From positions 186,001 through 250,000 of the forward strand of contig CAWJXW010000001.1 in the NCBI GenBank assembly GCA_963846925.1: a stretch of DNA of 64,000 nt, written 5' to 3'. The position numbers and the translations under genes were made by a program. The notes beneath the pieces are model-generated. The model did not search any database and was not told the origin of the DNA. It saw only the letters and a program-made list of their open reading frames with translations. The number at the start of each line of letters is the position of its first letter. Position 1 is the first letter of the stretch. The stretch comes from JAQBQB01 sp963846925 (lineage in GTDB: Bacteria; Gemmatimonadota; Gemmatimonadetes; Gemmatimonadales; Gemmatimonadaceae). Below, piece by piece: positions 45,872 through 54,762 of this stretch.

Positions 45872-47870
45872 TCACTCTTCACCGTTCGCGATTCCCTCGG
45901 CGACGCACGTCGCGATCGCCACAACCGTGAGCATCGGGTTTACCCCGCTCGACGCGGGAAAGGCGCTCGCGTCCGCGACGTAGAGACCCGACACGCCGAA
46001 TACCTGGCCCCGCTCGTCGCAAACGGCGGTCGATCCGTCGACCCCCATGCGGCATGTCCCCATCTGGTGGGCGCTGAACAGGGATGACCAGTTCCGATCC
46101 ACCGCCTCGTTCTCGATGCGGCGGTAGAAGGCGTCCGCCTCCGCCTGTGAGGCGGACTTCGCGAGCGTCAAACCGCGCGTATGAAGGGTGTGCACTTCGT
46201 CCGCTCCAGCGGCGAGATGCACACGCGCCGCGGCCGAGATACCCTGCGCGACCAGCGCGCGTTCCGGCTTGCCCAGCTTGTAGTCGATCCGCACGCTGCC
46301 GTCGGCCCGGGCGCGAACTCGCCCACCGGATGCGTCGCGCGTGAGCGCGATCATCGAAGCGACGTGGGCGGCCCGCTGCATCAACCGGCGATGCGCGCGC
46401 GCTGAAGTCCACGGAGCGGCGAGCGCGAGAAGCCCCGGGTGCGTGGGAGCCGCCTCGAGGCGAAAGCCGAAGTTGCCCGCGACGCGCGCGAACTGCGCCG
46501 ACATGACCGACTGCGGAGGTCCGCGCCACGCTTCGATTGGATCGGCGTACACACCCGCGACCGCCGTCGTCGGGTGAACAAAAAAGTTGCGTCCGAGCTG
46601 CGGCAGCGAGATGCCCGAGCGCTCGAGCAACGCCGGCGTTCCGATGCCTCCCGCGCACACGACGACGACCTTCGCCCGGATTTCAGTCGTCACGAGTGAT
46701 CCGGCGGCGTCCAGCGTCCTCGCGATGACCCCCTCGACCCGATTCCGCTCGATGATCAGGCGATCGGCTCGGCAATCGGTGACGATCGAGGATTTGCGTC
46801 CTCGAGGCACGGTCTGCAGATACGTGGCGACGGTCGACTGTTTTCCTCCCGCCCGACAGCCGTAGATGCAGTATCCGCATTGCTCGGTGTCGCAGCCGCG
46901 CGCGTTTCGCTCGGTGACCGACCAGTCGTAGCCGAGCGACTCGCAGCCGCGCCGAATCGCCGCGTTGTTCGGGTTCACCTCGCTCTCGTCCACGCGATGC
47001 GCCGAGGCGAATCGCGGCGACGTCGAGCGCTCGGCTGAATCGTTCGCTGGTGAACAGCCCACATCCCGACCGCTCGGCCCATTCGTCGCGGATATAGTCG
47101 GGCGTGCGAAGGCACGTCTGCCAATTCACCGTCGTGCCGCCACCGAGGCAGGAGCCGGCGAGAATCGCGACGCCGAGATCGTGCGACGCCGTGAGACCGC
47201 TGTCGAGATAGAGGCGACGCGTTCCGTCGAGCTCGCCCTGCGAGAAGTTCGGTGCTTGATCGCCCGGCCCACTTTCGATCAACACGACCTTGTAGCCGCG
47301 CGCCGAGAGCTCTCCGGCGACCGTCCCGCCGCCCGCCCCCGATCCCACGACACAGACGTCGCAATCGACCGTGGCATCGGTGTCGTAGCGCATGCTGCGG
47401 ACGCTGCTCGCGCCGACCGGGCCTCGCGGCGACGGCGTGTACCCGATGCGGGGCCACACGGCGTTGTGCCCTGTCTTGTCGGTCGCGCTGTAGTACAAGA
47501 AACTCGAAAGTCGCCTGAGTGCCTGGAATCCGCTGCGCAGCGGCGGGATCCGGCTCGTCGACATCGAACGGAGCAGCCGGTCGCGGTCGGCTGGTTTCAT
47601 CGCCGACAGCCGGCGCGGTTTGCCGATCGTCAGGCCGAGGAACGGACCCTCGAGCAGCCGCAACAATCGCAGCAGCGCGCGGCGATCGGCGGGGGCGAGC
47701 ATGTCGATGGCATCCTCCGCCGCGCGCGGAACGCCCAGACTGGTCGCGCTGGCGGAGAAGAGCGTCGGGTCATCCGTTCCCTCGGGAGCGAGAGATGGAT
47801 GAAATGCGTCGCAGGCCGCGGCGAGCGCGGCACGTTCACGTTCCGTGAGTGGGCGGGGGGGACCCGTCAT
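45872..47870 (-). CDS. GMC family FAD-dependent oxidoreductase (frameshifted)
   Basis: A long-chain-alcohol-oxidase-like GMC flavoprotein of about 665 residues. An N-terminal helical region (TERERAALAAACDAFHPS) typical of the FAO subgroup precedes the FAD site CDVCVVGSGAGGGTVAGEL. Other motifs are GSCLGGGTTVNWQTCLRTP, CGYCIYGCRAGGKQS, VVVCAGGIGTPALLERSG and the C-terminal HQMGTCRMG and SSGVNPMLTVVAIA. The frame changes near 47020: the first part ends around ALDVAA and the second resumes ASAHRVDESEVNPNNAAI. The ATG at 47870 is preferred over a TTG three codons upstream. It presumably oxidises an alcohol to an aldehyde or ketone; substrate unknown. Confidence 0.88.
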
Positions 47871-48016
47871 CGCCCACAAACCTTTCGACGGACGCCTCGG
47901 AATGGAAGCGGTGCGCCGACGTTTCGTCGCCTACGCGCAGGGAGTCGACGACACGATGCCGCCGTTCTCGAACGCCGGCGAGAATTCCCGGGGCCGGGCG
48001 CCGTCTATTCATAAGT

Positions 48017-48490
48017 ATGGCCTCGCCAGCGCGCCGCCTCCGTGTGGCGGTTCTCGTCGCGTTCATCACCGGTGATCCCGCGCGCGCCGTCGCGCAGCGG
48101 GAGGCCGGCGGACAGCCGCCGGTGTTGACCGCGTTCTCGATCAACGCCGGCGGCGACACGGTGTCGGCTACCGCGGTCGCCATCGCCCTCATTCACACCA
48201 CGGTCGGCGCGCGGCCGTCCGAGTATCGCGTGAGCCATCGCGCGGACTTTCTCGGCGCGGAGTGGCAGGCGTACGCGGACACGCCCGTCTTGCGCGACTG
48301 GTACGAGGCGACGGGCGACCCGTGCGACGCGGCGCGGCCGTCGCACCGCGTGACGCTTTATCTCCAGGTTCGCGCGACGGTCGGCGAAGAAGTCCGCATC
48401 GTCGACGGTCAACGCCAGCTTCGCCCGGCGCGCGTCGAGAGCAATGTTCTCAAAGCCTCGATCTGCGCGCGGTCGGACCGGCCAAGGTGA
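48017..48490 (+). CDS. Small secreted protein with Ig/FN3-like repeat, CHAT-flanking
   Basis: A 157-residue protein starting at the ATG 48017, with a basic N-terminus and signal segment RVAVLVAFITGDPARAVAQ. The body holds one beta-sandwich unit of the kind PSEYRVSHRADFLGAEWQAYA followed by HRVTLYLQVRATVGEEVRIVDGQ. The same pattern (PTEYRVSRFADFRDANWAPYS, then INLYLQVRAKN) makes up the secreted protein at 51547-52029. So two related genes flank the CHAT gene. The gap to the CHAT gene is 101 bases on the same strand, so they may share an operon. I know no function. Confidence 0.7.
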   Translation: MASPARRLRVAVLVAFITGDPARAVAQREAGGQPPVLTAFSINAGGDTVSATAVAIALIHTTVGARPSEYRVSHRADFLGAEWQAYADTPVLRDWYEATGDPCDAARPSHRVTLYLQVRATVGEEVRIVDGQRQLRPARVESNVLKASICARSDRPR

Positions 48491-48591
48491 GGTCAGCCCA
48501 ACGCCGCAATCTTGACGGTTCGCTTCCGCCGCTGCCTACTGGGGACATCGGCGGGCGCTTCCTCCACCCGGTTCGCCCCTGGGGACGTGTC

Positions 48592-51537
48592 ATGACAGCA
48601 ATCGCATTCGCGATCGTCGCCCTTGTCGGCGGTGCCGCGGCCCAACAGGTCAAACCCAGTGACGCCGGCGACGCGTGGCGCATCGTTCGATCGGCGCAGG
48701 CCGCGGTCGAGACGGGCACCGAAGCACGCTACGAGCGCGAGTGGACGGCCGCCGTCTCGAAAAATCCGAACGACCGTCGCGCGCTGCTCGCGCTCGCCGC
48801 GCTCGCGCAGCAACGCTACCAGTACGAGCGGGCCGACTCGCTCTACAACCGAATCATCCGCCTACAGCCGGCCGGATCTCAATACACCGCGGCGGCGCAC
48901 GTTTCGATGGCGCTCTGGCGCGCGATCGGCTCCGACGTCGTCCGCGCAGACTCCCTTTTCATGCTGGCGCGCGCCGAGGATCTCGGCGCTGGCGACTGGC
49001 ATATCGCGTTTCAAGCCCTGGTCAACGTCGGCAAGCTGCGAAGCCGGCGCGCCGGTCCGAAGGTCGGGCTCGAACTGCTGCGCGAGGCTCGATCGATCGC
49101 TACCAACCCGACGCCCGACGAAAGCGCCGAGCTGTTGTGCGCGGAAGGTTTGCTCACCGAGCAGGCGGGCGACACCACCGGCCGCGCTCGGCTCGCCGAG
49201 GGCATTCGCGTGGCCCGCAAGGGAAAAGCGCTCCGTGAGCTGGGTATCTGCGATGTGGGTTTGGCGACGCTGCTCGAACGCTCCGGCTCCTTCTACTCGG
49301 CCGAGCGCGCCGCCGCCGAAGCGGTACAAGTCTTCGAGCAGATTCATTTTGCTTACGGCGCCGCCTCGGCGAGCCAATGGCTCGGCTACGCCAGGCTCAC
49401 GCGTGGGTACTTCGTCAGGGCTCGCATTGACCTGGAGCGCGCCGTGCGCGACGCGCGCCTCGCGCGTTTCACGCAAACCGAGGCCTGGGCACGCACGGAT
49501 CTCGCCGATCTCTACTTCGCGCTCGGCGACGCCGAGTCGGCGCGCGCCCAAGCCGAGCGCGCCTCGGCGCTCCATTCCTCGTATGGCGATTTGTGGGGAC
49601 TCGCCGTCGACCTGCAGTTCGAGGGCTTCGTCGCCGAGTCGCGCGGATCGTTCGACGAGGCCTGCGCGAAGTACCTGCAGTCGGTCGCCGCGTTCGGCCG
49701 CGCGGGCCTGACCTTCAACGCGGTCGGATCGCTCAAGCTGCTCGCGATCGCCCAGATGCGAGCCGGTCGACTCGACAGCGCGCAGCGCGCGCTGGACGAG
49801 GGAACACGATTGGCGCGCGCGTCGGCGAACTCCGGATGGCAGGTCGAGCTTCCTGTGTATCGCGCGCGGCTCGCGATGCTGCGTGGCGACTTGCAAACGG
49901 CCGACTCGCTGCTCGCGGTGGCTCGTCCCAATTTCGACTGGCGCTCCGGAGAACAGCACAACCTCCAGACGATGCCGTTCGCCGCGCTCGAGGCGCAGCT
50001 CGCCTTGCGCGAGCACCGCGTCGCGACGGCGGACAGCGCGGTCGCTTATCTGTCGGCGGCGATCGCGATACGCCGGCGGGTCATGAGCCACGACGACCTT
50101 CGCACCGGCCTCGCGCAGCTCCGCGGTGACTGGGGCGGCTTGAGCGACGCGTATCCCGAGCTCGTCGCCGGACTTGTCGACGGCGGGCGGTTGGCGTCGG
50201 CATTTCGCTTCATCGAGAGCGTACGCGCGCGTGAGGTGGCCGACGTGACACTGCGCACGCTCGGCCGAATGTCCGATTCGGCGGCCGCCCTCGCCGGTTT
50301 CCGGCGCATGGCCGGATCCGACGCGACGATCGGCATCGACGAATTGCAGCGGCGGCTGTCCACCGACGAAGCGCTGGTTGAATTCACGCTCGGCGAGGCA
50401 GGGGCGCCGACCACCGCCATCGTCGTCACGAACGACACGGCATTCGCCGTGTCGTTGAGCGATCGAAGGACCGTCGCGCCGCTCATCGACCGGTATCTGC
50501 GCGTCGCGTCGACCGGTGTCGAGCCCATCGCGCTGAGCCGCCAGCTCGGCGCGGCGCTTCTGCAACCGATCGTGCGGGCGCTGCCGTCGCGCGTAGTGCG
50601 TTTGTCGATCTCGCCCGACGGCGACCTGTATCGACTTCCGTTCGATGGCCTGCGGCTCGCGGACGACCATTTCGCCGTCGAGCGCTACGCGATCTCGATC
50701 GTTCCGTCGGCGACGGTCGGGATGGCGCTGCGGGGTGTGCGCACTCCCGCCACTGCGACGCGTCTCCTCGCGATCGGCGATCCGGCATTCGCGCGCGAGC
50801 GCGATGGAGGAGGAACGTTCGCGCGCGTCGAGCTGCGCGCCGACGCTCCGACGGCCGACTCCGCGGCGCGGTTCCGCGAGGTGTCGCTCAGGCGCCTCCC
50901 GCGCTCCGCCGACGAAGCCAATCGAGTCGGCCGCTACGGCGTGAAGAGCGTCGTGCTCACGCGTGCGAACGCGAGCGAGGCCGCCGTGCGGTCGCTCGAT
51001 TGGCGCGACGTCGCCGTCGCGCACTTCGCGACGCACGCGTTGGTCGACGGCGAAGGGCAGGCGCGAACCGCGCTGGCGCTCGCGCCGGGCGCGGGCGATG
51101 ACGGATTCTTGACGCCGGCGGAGGTCGCCGCGCTCCGATTCAACGGCGCGTTGGTCGTGCTTTCCGCGTGCGAGACACTTGGCGGGCAGATTCTTGGCGG
51201 CGAAGGATTGCGCGGGCTCGTCGGTCCGATGTTCGAGGCGGGCGCGCGCACGGTCGTCGTGACGCATTGGTCGATCGGCGACCGCACGGTCTTGCCGTTC
51301 GTCGATCGCTTCTACGCGAACATGGCCGCCGGTCGATCGGTCGGCGACGCGCTGCGGCAGACGAAGCTCGCCGCCATTCGCGACGGCGCGCGAATCTCGG
51401 ACTGGGCGGCGTTCACCGTCATCGGCGACGCGTCGATGATGCCGCCCCTACGCCGCGCGAATCTCCCGCCGCTCGCCTGGCTGCACGACGCCGCGCAGAC
51501 GACGCGCGACACGAGCGGCGGGAAGGGAACGCCATAG
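48592..51537 (+). CDS. Exported TPR-CHAT domain protein (caspase-like)
   Basis: A protein of 981 residues. The N-terminus MTAIAFAIVALVGGAAAQQ looks like a signal peptide. Residues about 35-560 form a long helical array of TPR-like repeats (ERADSLYNRIIRLQP, SAERAAAEAVQVFEQI, DAESARAQAERASALH, and others). The C-terminal CHAT domain (about 680-960) belongs to the caspase/gingipain-like cysteine peptidases. Both catalytic residues are present: His815 in VAHFATHALVDGE (a second histidine, His811, precedes it) and Cys860 in VVLSACETLGGQ. The start at 48592 gives the best signal sequence. TPR-CHAT proteins are usually signal-activated proteases; one predicted to act outside the cytoplasm, next to sigma/anti-sigma and envelope genes, is unusual. 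Substrate unknown. Confidence 0.9.
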   Translation: MTAIAFAIVALVGGAAAQQVKPSDAGDAWRIVRSAQAAVETGTEARYEREWTAAVSKNPNDRRALLALAALAQQRYQYERADSLYNRIIRLQPAGSQYTAAAHVSMALWRAIGSDVVRADSLFMLARAEDLGAGDWHIAFQALVNVGKLRSRRAGPKVGLELLREARSIATNPTPDESAELLCAEGLLTEQAGDTTGRARLAEGIRVARKGKALRELGICDVGLATLLERSGSFYSAERAAAEAVQVFEQIHFAYGAASASQWLGYARLTRGYFVRARIDLERAVRDARLARFTQTEAWARTDLADLYFALGDAESARAQAERASALHSSYGDLWGLAVDLQFEGFVAESRGSFDEACAKYLQSVAAFGRAGLTFNAVGSLKLLAIAQMRAGRLDSAQRALDEGTRLARASANSGWQVELPVYRARLAMLRGDLQTADSLLAVARPNFDWRSGEQHNLQTMPFAALEAQLALREHRVATADSAVAYLSAAIAIRRRVMSHDDLRTGLAQLRGDWGGLSDAYPELVAGLVDGGRLASAFRFIESVRAREVADVTLRTLGRMSDSAAALAGFRRMAGSDATIGIDELQRRLSTDEALVEFTLGEAGAPTTAIVVTNDTAFAVSLSDRRTVAPLIDRYLRVASTGVEPIALSRQLGAALLQPIVRALPSRVVRLSISPDGDLYRLPFDGLRLADDHFAVERYAISIVPSATVGMALRGVRTPATATRLLAIGDPAFARERDGGGTFARVELRADAPTADSAARFREVSLRRLPRSADEANRVGRYGVKSVVLTRANASEAAVRSLDWRDVAVAHFATHALVDGEGQARTALALAPGAGDDGFLTPAEVAALRFNGALVVLSACETLGGQILGGEGLRGLVGPMFEAGARTVVVTHWSIGDRTVLPFVDRFYANMAAGRSVGDALRQTKLAAIRDGARISDWAAFTVIGDASMMPPLRRANLPPLAWLHDAAQTTRDTSGGKGTP

Positions 51538-51546
51538 ACCGTCGCC

Positions 51547-52029
51547 TTAGCCGACGAAGATCGTTCGAATCCGCCGGCCGATCACTTCGCTGAAGAAGAA
51601 ATCGGGCTGCACGGTCAATTTTCCGTCGACCAACGACGCCGGCCGGCCGCCGAGCGGGTTCTTGGCGCGCACCTGCAGGTACAGGTTGATCTGTGACGTG
51701 CCGTCGGTCGCCGACGGGGGGAACCAGCTGCGCGGCACGGCGAGCGTCGGTTGCGCGGAGTACGGCGCCCAGTTGGCGTCGCGGAAATCGGCGAAGCGAC
51801 TCACGCGGTACTCGGTGGGCGAGCCCGTCACCGTGTTCTTGAGCGTGATCACGAACTGAGTCACCGTCGGATTCACGAAGAACGAATCGACCGGAGTGAA
51901 CGTCTTGAGCGCGACGGCACCGGTCGACGCCACCGTGGTGTTCAGTTTTTGCGCGCGGGCGCTGTGCGTGGGGGCCGCGAACCCGATGGCGACCAGCAGT
52001 GCGACGACTACCGATGGGGCGAGCTTCAT
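51547..52029 (-). CDS. Small secreted protein with Ig/FN3-like repeat (paralogue of the one before CHAT)
   Basis: A 160-residue secreted protein starting at the ATG 52029, with a signal peptide ending HSARAQ. Its beta-sandwich unit has PTEYRVSRFADFRDANWAPYS and INLYLQVRAKNPLGGRPASLVDG, which resembles repeats found in bacterial and archaeal surface proteins, where motifs like SND...W.PY and VYVQFRD occur. It is a diverged copy of the protein at 48017-48490. It ends only nine bases from the stop of the CHAT gene on the other strand, and lies 133 bases downstream of the anti-sigma-like gene. Confidence 0.72.
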   Translation of the reverse strand: MKLAPSVVVALLVAIGFAAPTHSARAQKLNTTVASTGAVALKTFTPVDSFFVNPTVTQFVITLKNTVTGSPTEYRVSRFADFRDANWAPYSAQPTLAVPRSWFPPSATDGTSQINLYLQVRAKNPLGGRPASLVDGKLTVQPDFFFSEVIGRRIRTIFVG

Positions 52030-52162
52030 GAGAGTCACCTCGCGCGGCGCTGGGCCGCTCGTGAAAGGAAAGCGGGCGATGAAGCGATCACCTGCATCGG
52101 AATGAACGACGGGCGCGCCCGCTGATTCTCACACGCGGCTCGCGCGAAACGGCGCGCGCGGG

Positions 52163-52789
52163 CTATTTCGGCGTCACCACCAGACGCTGAGTCACGGCCG
52201 TCACGGTCGACTGGTCGTTGAGACGCGCCTGAACCCACCACAGGTACGCCTGTCCCGGCATCAGGCGCACGCTGTCCGGCAGCGTCAGCGCGGTGTCGCG
52301 CGTTTCCCCGGCGTACATCTCCGTTCCGGTGGTGTCGACGACGACGATCTGATACCGGTCGGCGTTCCCCACCGCGCGCCAGAGAAAACGAGTCGCGCGG
52401 TCCGAGTGCACCTCTCCGACCGGTGCGACGAGCGTGACGGGCGAATCCGAGCCTCGCAGCACCGCCGCCGTCGGAGGATTGTGCTGCCGCAGCCAAAGCG
52501 TCGACGCGCCGAGCCCCACGACGATCAACGCGGACGCGGCCAGCGTGAACCGCTGCCACGACCGGCGCGGCGGTCGCGCCGCCCTGGCCGCCGCCCACGC
52601 GATCTCCAGCTCGCGCCGTCCCTCGGCGCTCGACAACGCGATGTCCAGCGTTCGGAGCCGCTCGCTTTCCGAGCCCTCGCCCTCGACCAGCCGGCGGAGC
52701 CGTTCCGCCGACACGTCGTCGAGCGCGGGCGCTCCGTCGCTTTTCGGCAGTCCGCGCTCGTACGCGTCGCGCAGTTTCTCGTCGTTCAT
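52163..52789 (-). CDS. Anti-sigma factor-like membrane protein
   Basis: A 208-residue protein starting at the ATG 52789, which overlaps the stop of the sigma gene (ATGA). The first 90 residues are acidic and helical (DEKLRDAYERGLPKSD, SAERLRRLVEGEGSESERLR). One membrane helix follows (RFTLAASALIVVGLGASTLWL), and then a periplasmic domain with FLWRAVGNADRYQIVVVDTT. This is the usual layout for anti-sigma factors that hold an ECF sigma at the inner membrane. No zinc-binding anti-sigma motif (HxxxCxxC) is present, so it would be a non-ZAS type. The periplasmic FN3-like domain could sense an envelope signal. Confidence 0.75.
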   Translation of the reverse strand: MNDEKLRDAYERGLPKSDGAPALDDVSAERLRRLVEGEGSESERLRTLDIALSSAEGRRELEIAWAAARAARPPRRSWQRFTLAASALIVVGLGASTLWLRQHNPPTAAVLRGSDSPVTLVAPVGEVHSDRATRFLWRAVGNADRYQIVVVDTTGTEMYAGETRDTALTLPDSVRLMPGQAYLWWVQARLNDQSTVTAVTQRLVVTPK

Positions 52790-53379
52790 TTCGACCTCTC
52801 TACACCTGCCGGTCCGATACCCCAAGACTCGAGAATCTCTCTGAGATCAGCGAGGCCGCGATACAGAAGATTGCGAGTCTTGGCTTCCGTCCACCCGAGC
52901 AAATCAGCGATCTCGTGGCGCTCGTAACCGGCGAGATGCATTCGTACTACGGCGCGCCGCGACTCGGCGAGCATCGCGATGGCGCGATGAACCGCGTCCG
53001 CGAGCTCGTGCTCGTCGAGACGGGAATCGGCGCGGCGCCGCGTATCGGGCGCGATCTCGGCGACCGAGTCGTCGCTCGCCGCCTCGAAGCGCCGCGTACG
53101 CCGCCGCCGAATGATGTCGATCGACGCGGAGATCGCCGTGCGGTAGATGTACGACGCCTTCGCCCGCCGAATGAGCTCCGCCGTCCCGAGCGACCTCCAC
53201 ATGCGAAGCCGCAGCTCCTGCACCACCTCGTCGACGTCCGCCCCGGTGAGCCCGTGTCTCCGGGCCGACCGTCGAATGAACGCGTCGAAACGACTCACGA
53301 CATGCTCGAGCGCGCGCGACGCGTCGTCCGGCGCGACGCGCGACTCCGGCTCACCCGGCGACGAATTCGCTCCTGGCAC
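52786..53379 (-). CDS. ECF RNA polymerase sigma factor
   Basis: A 197-residue sigma factor with a GTG start. Region 2 has GADVDEVVQELRLRMWRSLG and ASYIYRTAISASIDIIRRRRTRR (melting and -10 recognition). Region 4 has LAESRRAVVRMHLAGYERHEIADLLGWTEAKTRNLLYRGLADLREIL, the HTH for -35 recognition. It overlaps the anti-sigma-like gene by four bases, and lies 72 bases downstream of the secreted-protein gene. The gene order (barrel, secreted protein, sigma, anti-sigma, secreted protein) suggests it regulates this envelope locus. Confidence 0.9.
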   Translation of the reverse strand: MPGANSSPGEPESRVAPDDASRALEHVVSRFDAFIRRSARRHGLTGADVDEVVQELRLRMWRSLGTAELIRRAKASYIYRTAISASIDIIRRRRTRRFEAASDDSVAEIAPDTRRRADSRLDEHELADAVHRAIAMLAESRRAVVRMHLAGYERHEIADLLGWTEAKTRNLLYRGLADLREILESWGIGPAGVERSK

Positions 53380-53451
53380 CGGCGCATTCTTCGGCGTCGG
53401 GGCGCGCAGCGCGTTGCTCGTCGACCAATCGAAGGTGGGGCACGTTGGGCG

Positions 53452-54762
53452 TCATGGCTCGTCGCGTCGCGCCACGCTGTGCGCGTTGGGTGACGGGAGT
53501 GTGGCTCCGTTCCGCACCCGGCGCCAGGCGCTCGAGCGCAAGACCGTTCCGGCTGCGCCGAGGGCGCTGACGCGCCACCGTATCGGCTTTCCGGCTCCTT
53601 TGGCCAGGGCCCACGCCGGCACGTCGTAGCGACGCGACGTACGCGGCAGGAGCGCGGCGAAGAGCGCGTCTCCCGCGTCGGTCGCGACCTCGACTCGAAA
53701 GAACTCGACACCGCGCTCGTCCGGTGGGATCCACATCGTCGTGACGTCGCCGTCGGTCGAGAGCGTGTCGCCGTCGCGACCGCCGAGCAAACGGAAGGCC
53801 GACACCGACGCGTCGGGCGTTCGCGCTCCCTCGCCCGCCACGACGTATCGAAGAACCGGGAGAGAAAATCCCGCGACCGCGCCGCTGTGCACGATGCCGA
53901 CGCCCGCGCCCGCGTCCGAGAGATTGGAGTCGCCCTCGCGGTCATCGCTGGCTTCCACGCGCAGCAGAACCTGATACGTGCCCTCGACGGCCGACGGCAA
54001 GCGACTCGGGTCGGGCCCCGGGAGCGTTACGCGTCCATCGGGCGGAAGAAAAATGTTGAATCGCTCCAGCTGCGTGAATCGCCGCTGCGACGAGCGTTGG
54101 TCGATCGGGAGCGACGCTTCGGTGACGAGATCGCGGGCGCCCGGCGGATCTTCTCCCGGGAGCACGATTTCCCAACGGCCGATGAGGCGTCCCGTGCCGG
54201 TGTACGCGATGCGAGCGGCCACGCGCGGCGGGGCGTCGCCCGGCGCGACGAACGGAATCGCATCCTGTCCATCGAACTGAAGGTGGACGTCGGTGAGCGA
54301 GAAGGGCGCCCGCGCTCCTCCGCCGGTCAGCCGGCAGGTGACGGCGACGTATTCATCGGGGCCGCCGGCAAGATTCTGAAAGCGTCGCACGTAGAAGAAG
54401 GTCGACGTCGCGCCGCGAACCGCCGCCTGGTACGCGGCGCGCGCCACGGACGGTGGAATCGACATCACGTCGGTAAACGTCCCCCCGGCCGCGCCGAGCT
54501 GCGACAGGTCATAACGCGCCGGAAGCCGTCCGTAGATCGTGCTCGGATCGCAGCGCGTGCCGATGCCGGGTGCCGCGGCAATCAGCTCGCCGCACCAGTA
54601 CGCGTCGACGGGACGCTCGTTCCGCAACCCGCCGTACGTGAGGAACACCGTCGTGGCCGACATCGAGCTGACGCTCACGCCGGTCGGGTTCACCCGCACT
54701 TGCGCGCCGAGCGTCGTCGCCGCGACGGCGGGGAGCGCGAACACCCATCGGCGAATGCTCAT
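53452..54762 (-). CDS. Exported protein of unknown function, coupled to the barrel gene
   Basis: A 436-residue exported protein with signal peptide MSIRRWVFALPAVAATTLGAQ. It appears rich in beta structure; two or three Ig-like segments may be present (SVSSMSATTVFLTYGGLRNERP; GTYQVLLRVEASDDREGDS; SLPVLRYVVAGEGARTPDASVSA; AWALAKGAGKPIRWRVSALG). I recognise no named family. Its ATG overlaps the stop of the barrel gene (ATGA at 54762), so the two proteins are probably made together. A periplasmic or surface role with the barrel is likely. Confidence 0.7.
   Translation of the reverse strand: MSIRRWVFALPAVAATTLGAQVRVNPTGVSVSSMSATTVFLTYGGLRNERPVDAYWCGELIAAAPGIGTRCDPSTIYGRLPARYDLSQLGAAGGTFTDVMSIPPSVARAAYQAAVRGATSTFFYVRRFQNLAGGPDEYVAVTCRLTGGGARAPFSLTDVHLQFDGQDAIPFVAPGDAPPRVAARIAYTGTGRLIGRWEIVLPGEDPPGARDLVTEASLPIDQRSSQRRFTQLERFNIFLPPDGRVTLPGPDPSRLPSAVEGTYQVLLRVEASDDREGDSNLSDAGAGVGIVHSGAVAGFSLPVLRYVVAGEGARTPDASVSAFRLLGGRDGDTLSTDGDVTTMWIPPDERGVEFFRVEVATDAGDALFAALLPRTSRRYDVPAWALAKGAGKPIRWRVSALGAAGTVLRSSAWRRVRNGATLPSPNAHSVARRDEP

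Noticed and set aside
48592..51537. CHAT protein as a type III-E CRISPR craspase
   Set aside because: No Cas7-11, Cas1 or repeat array is present, and the protein appears exported.
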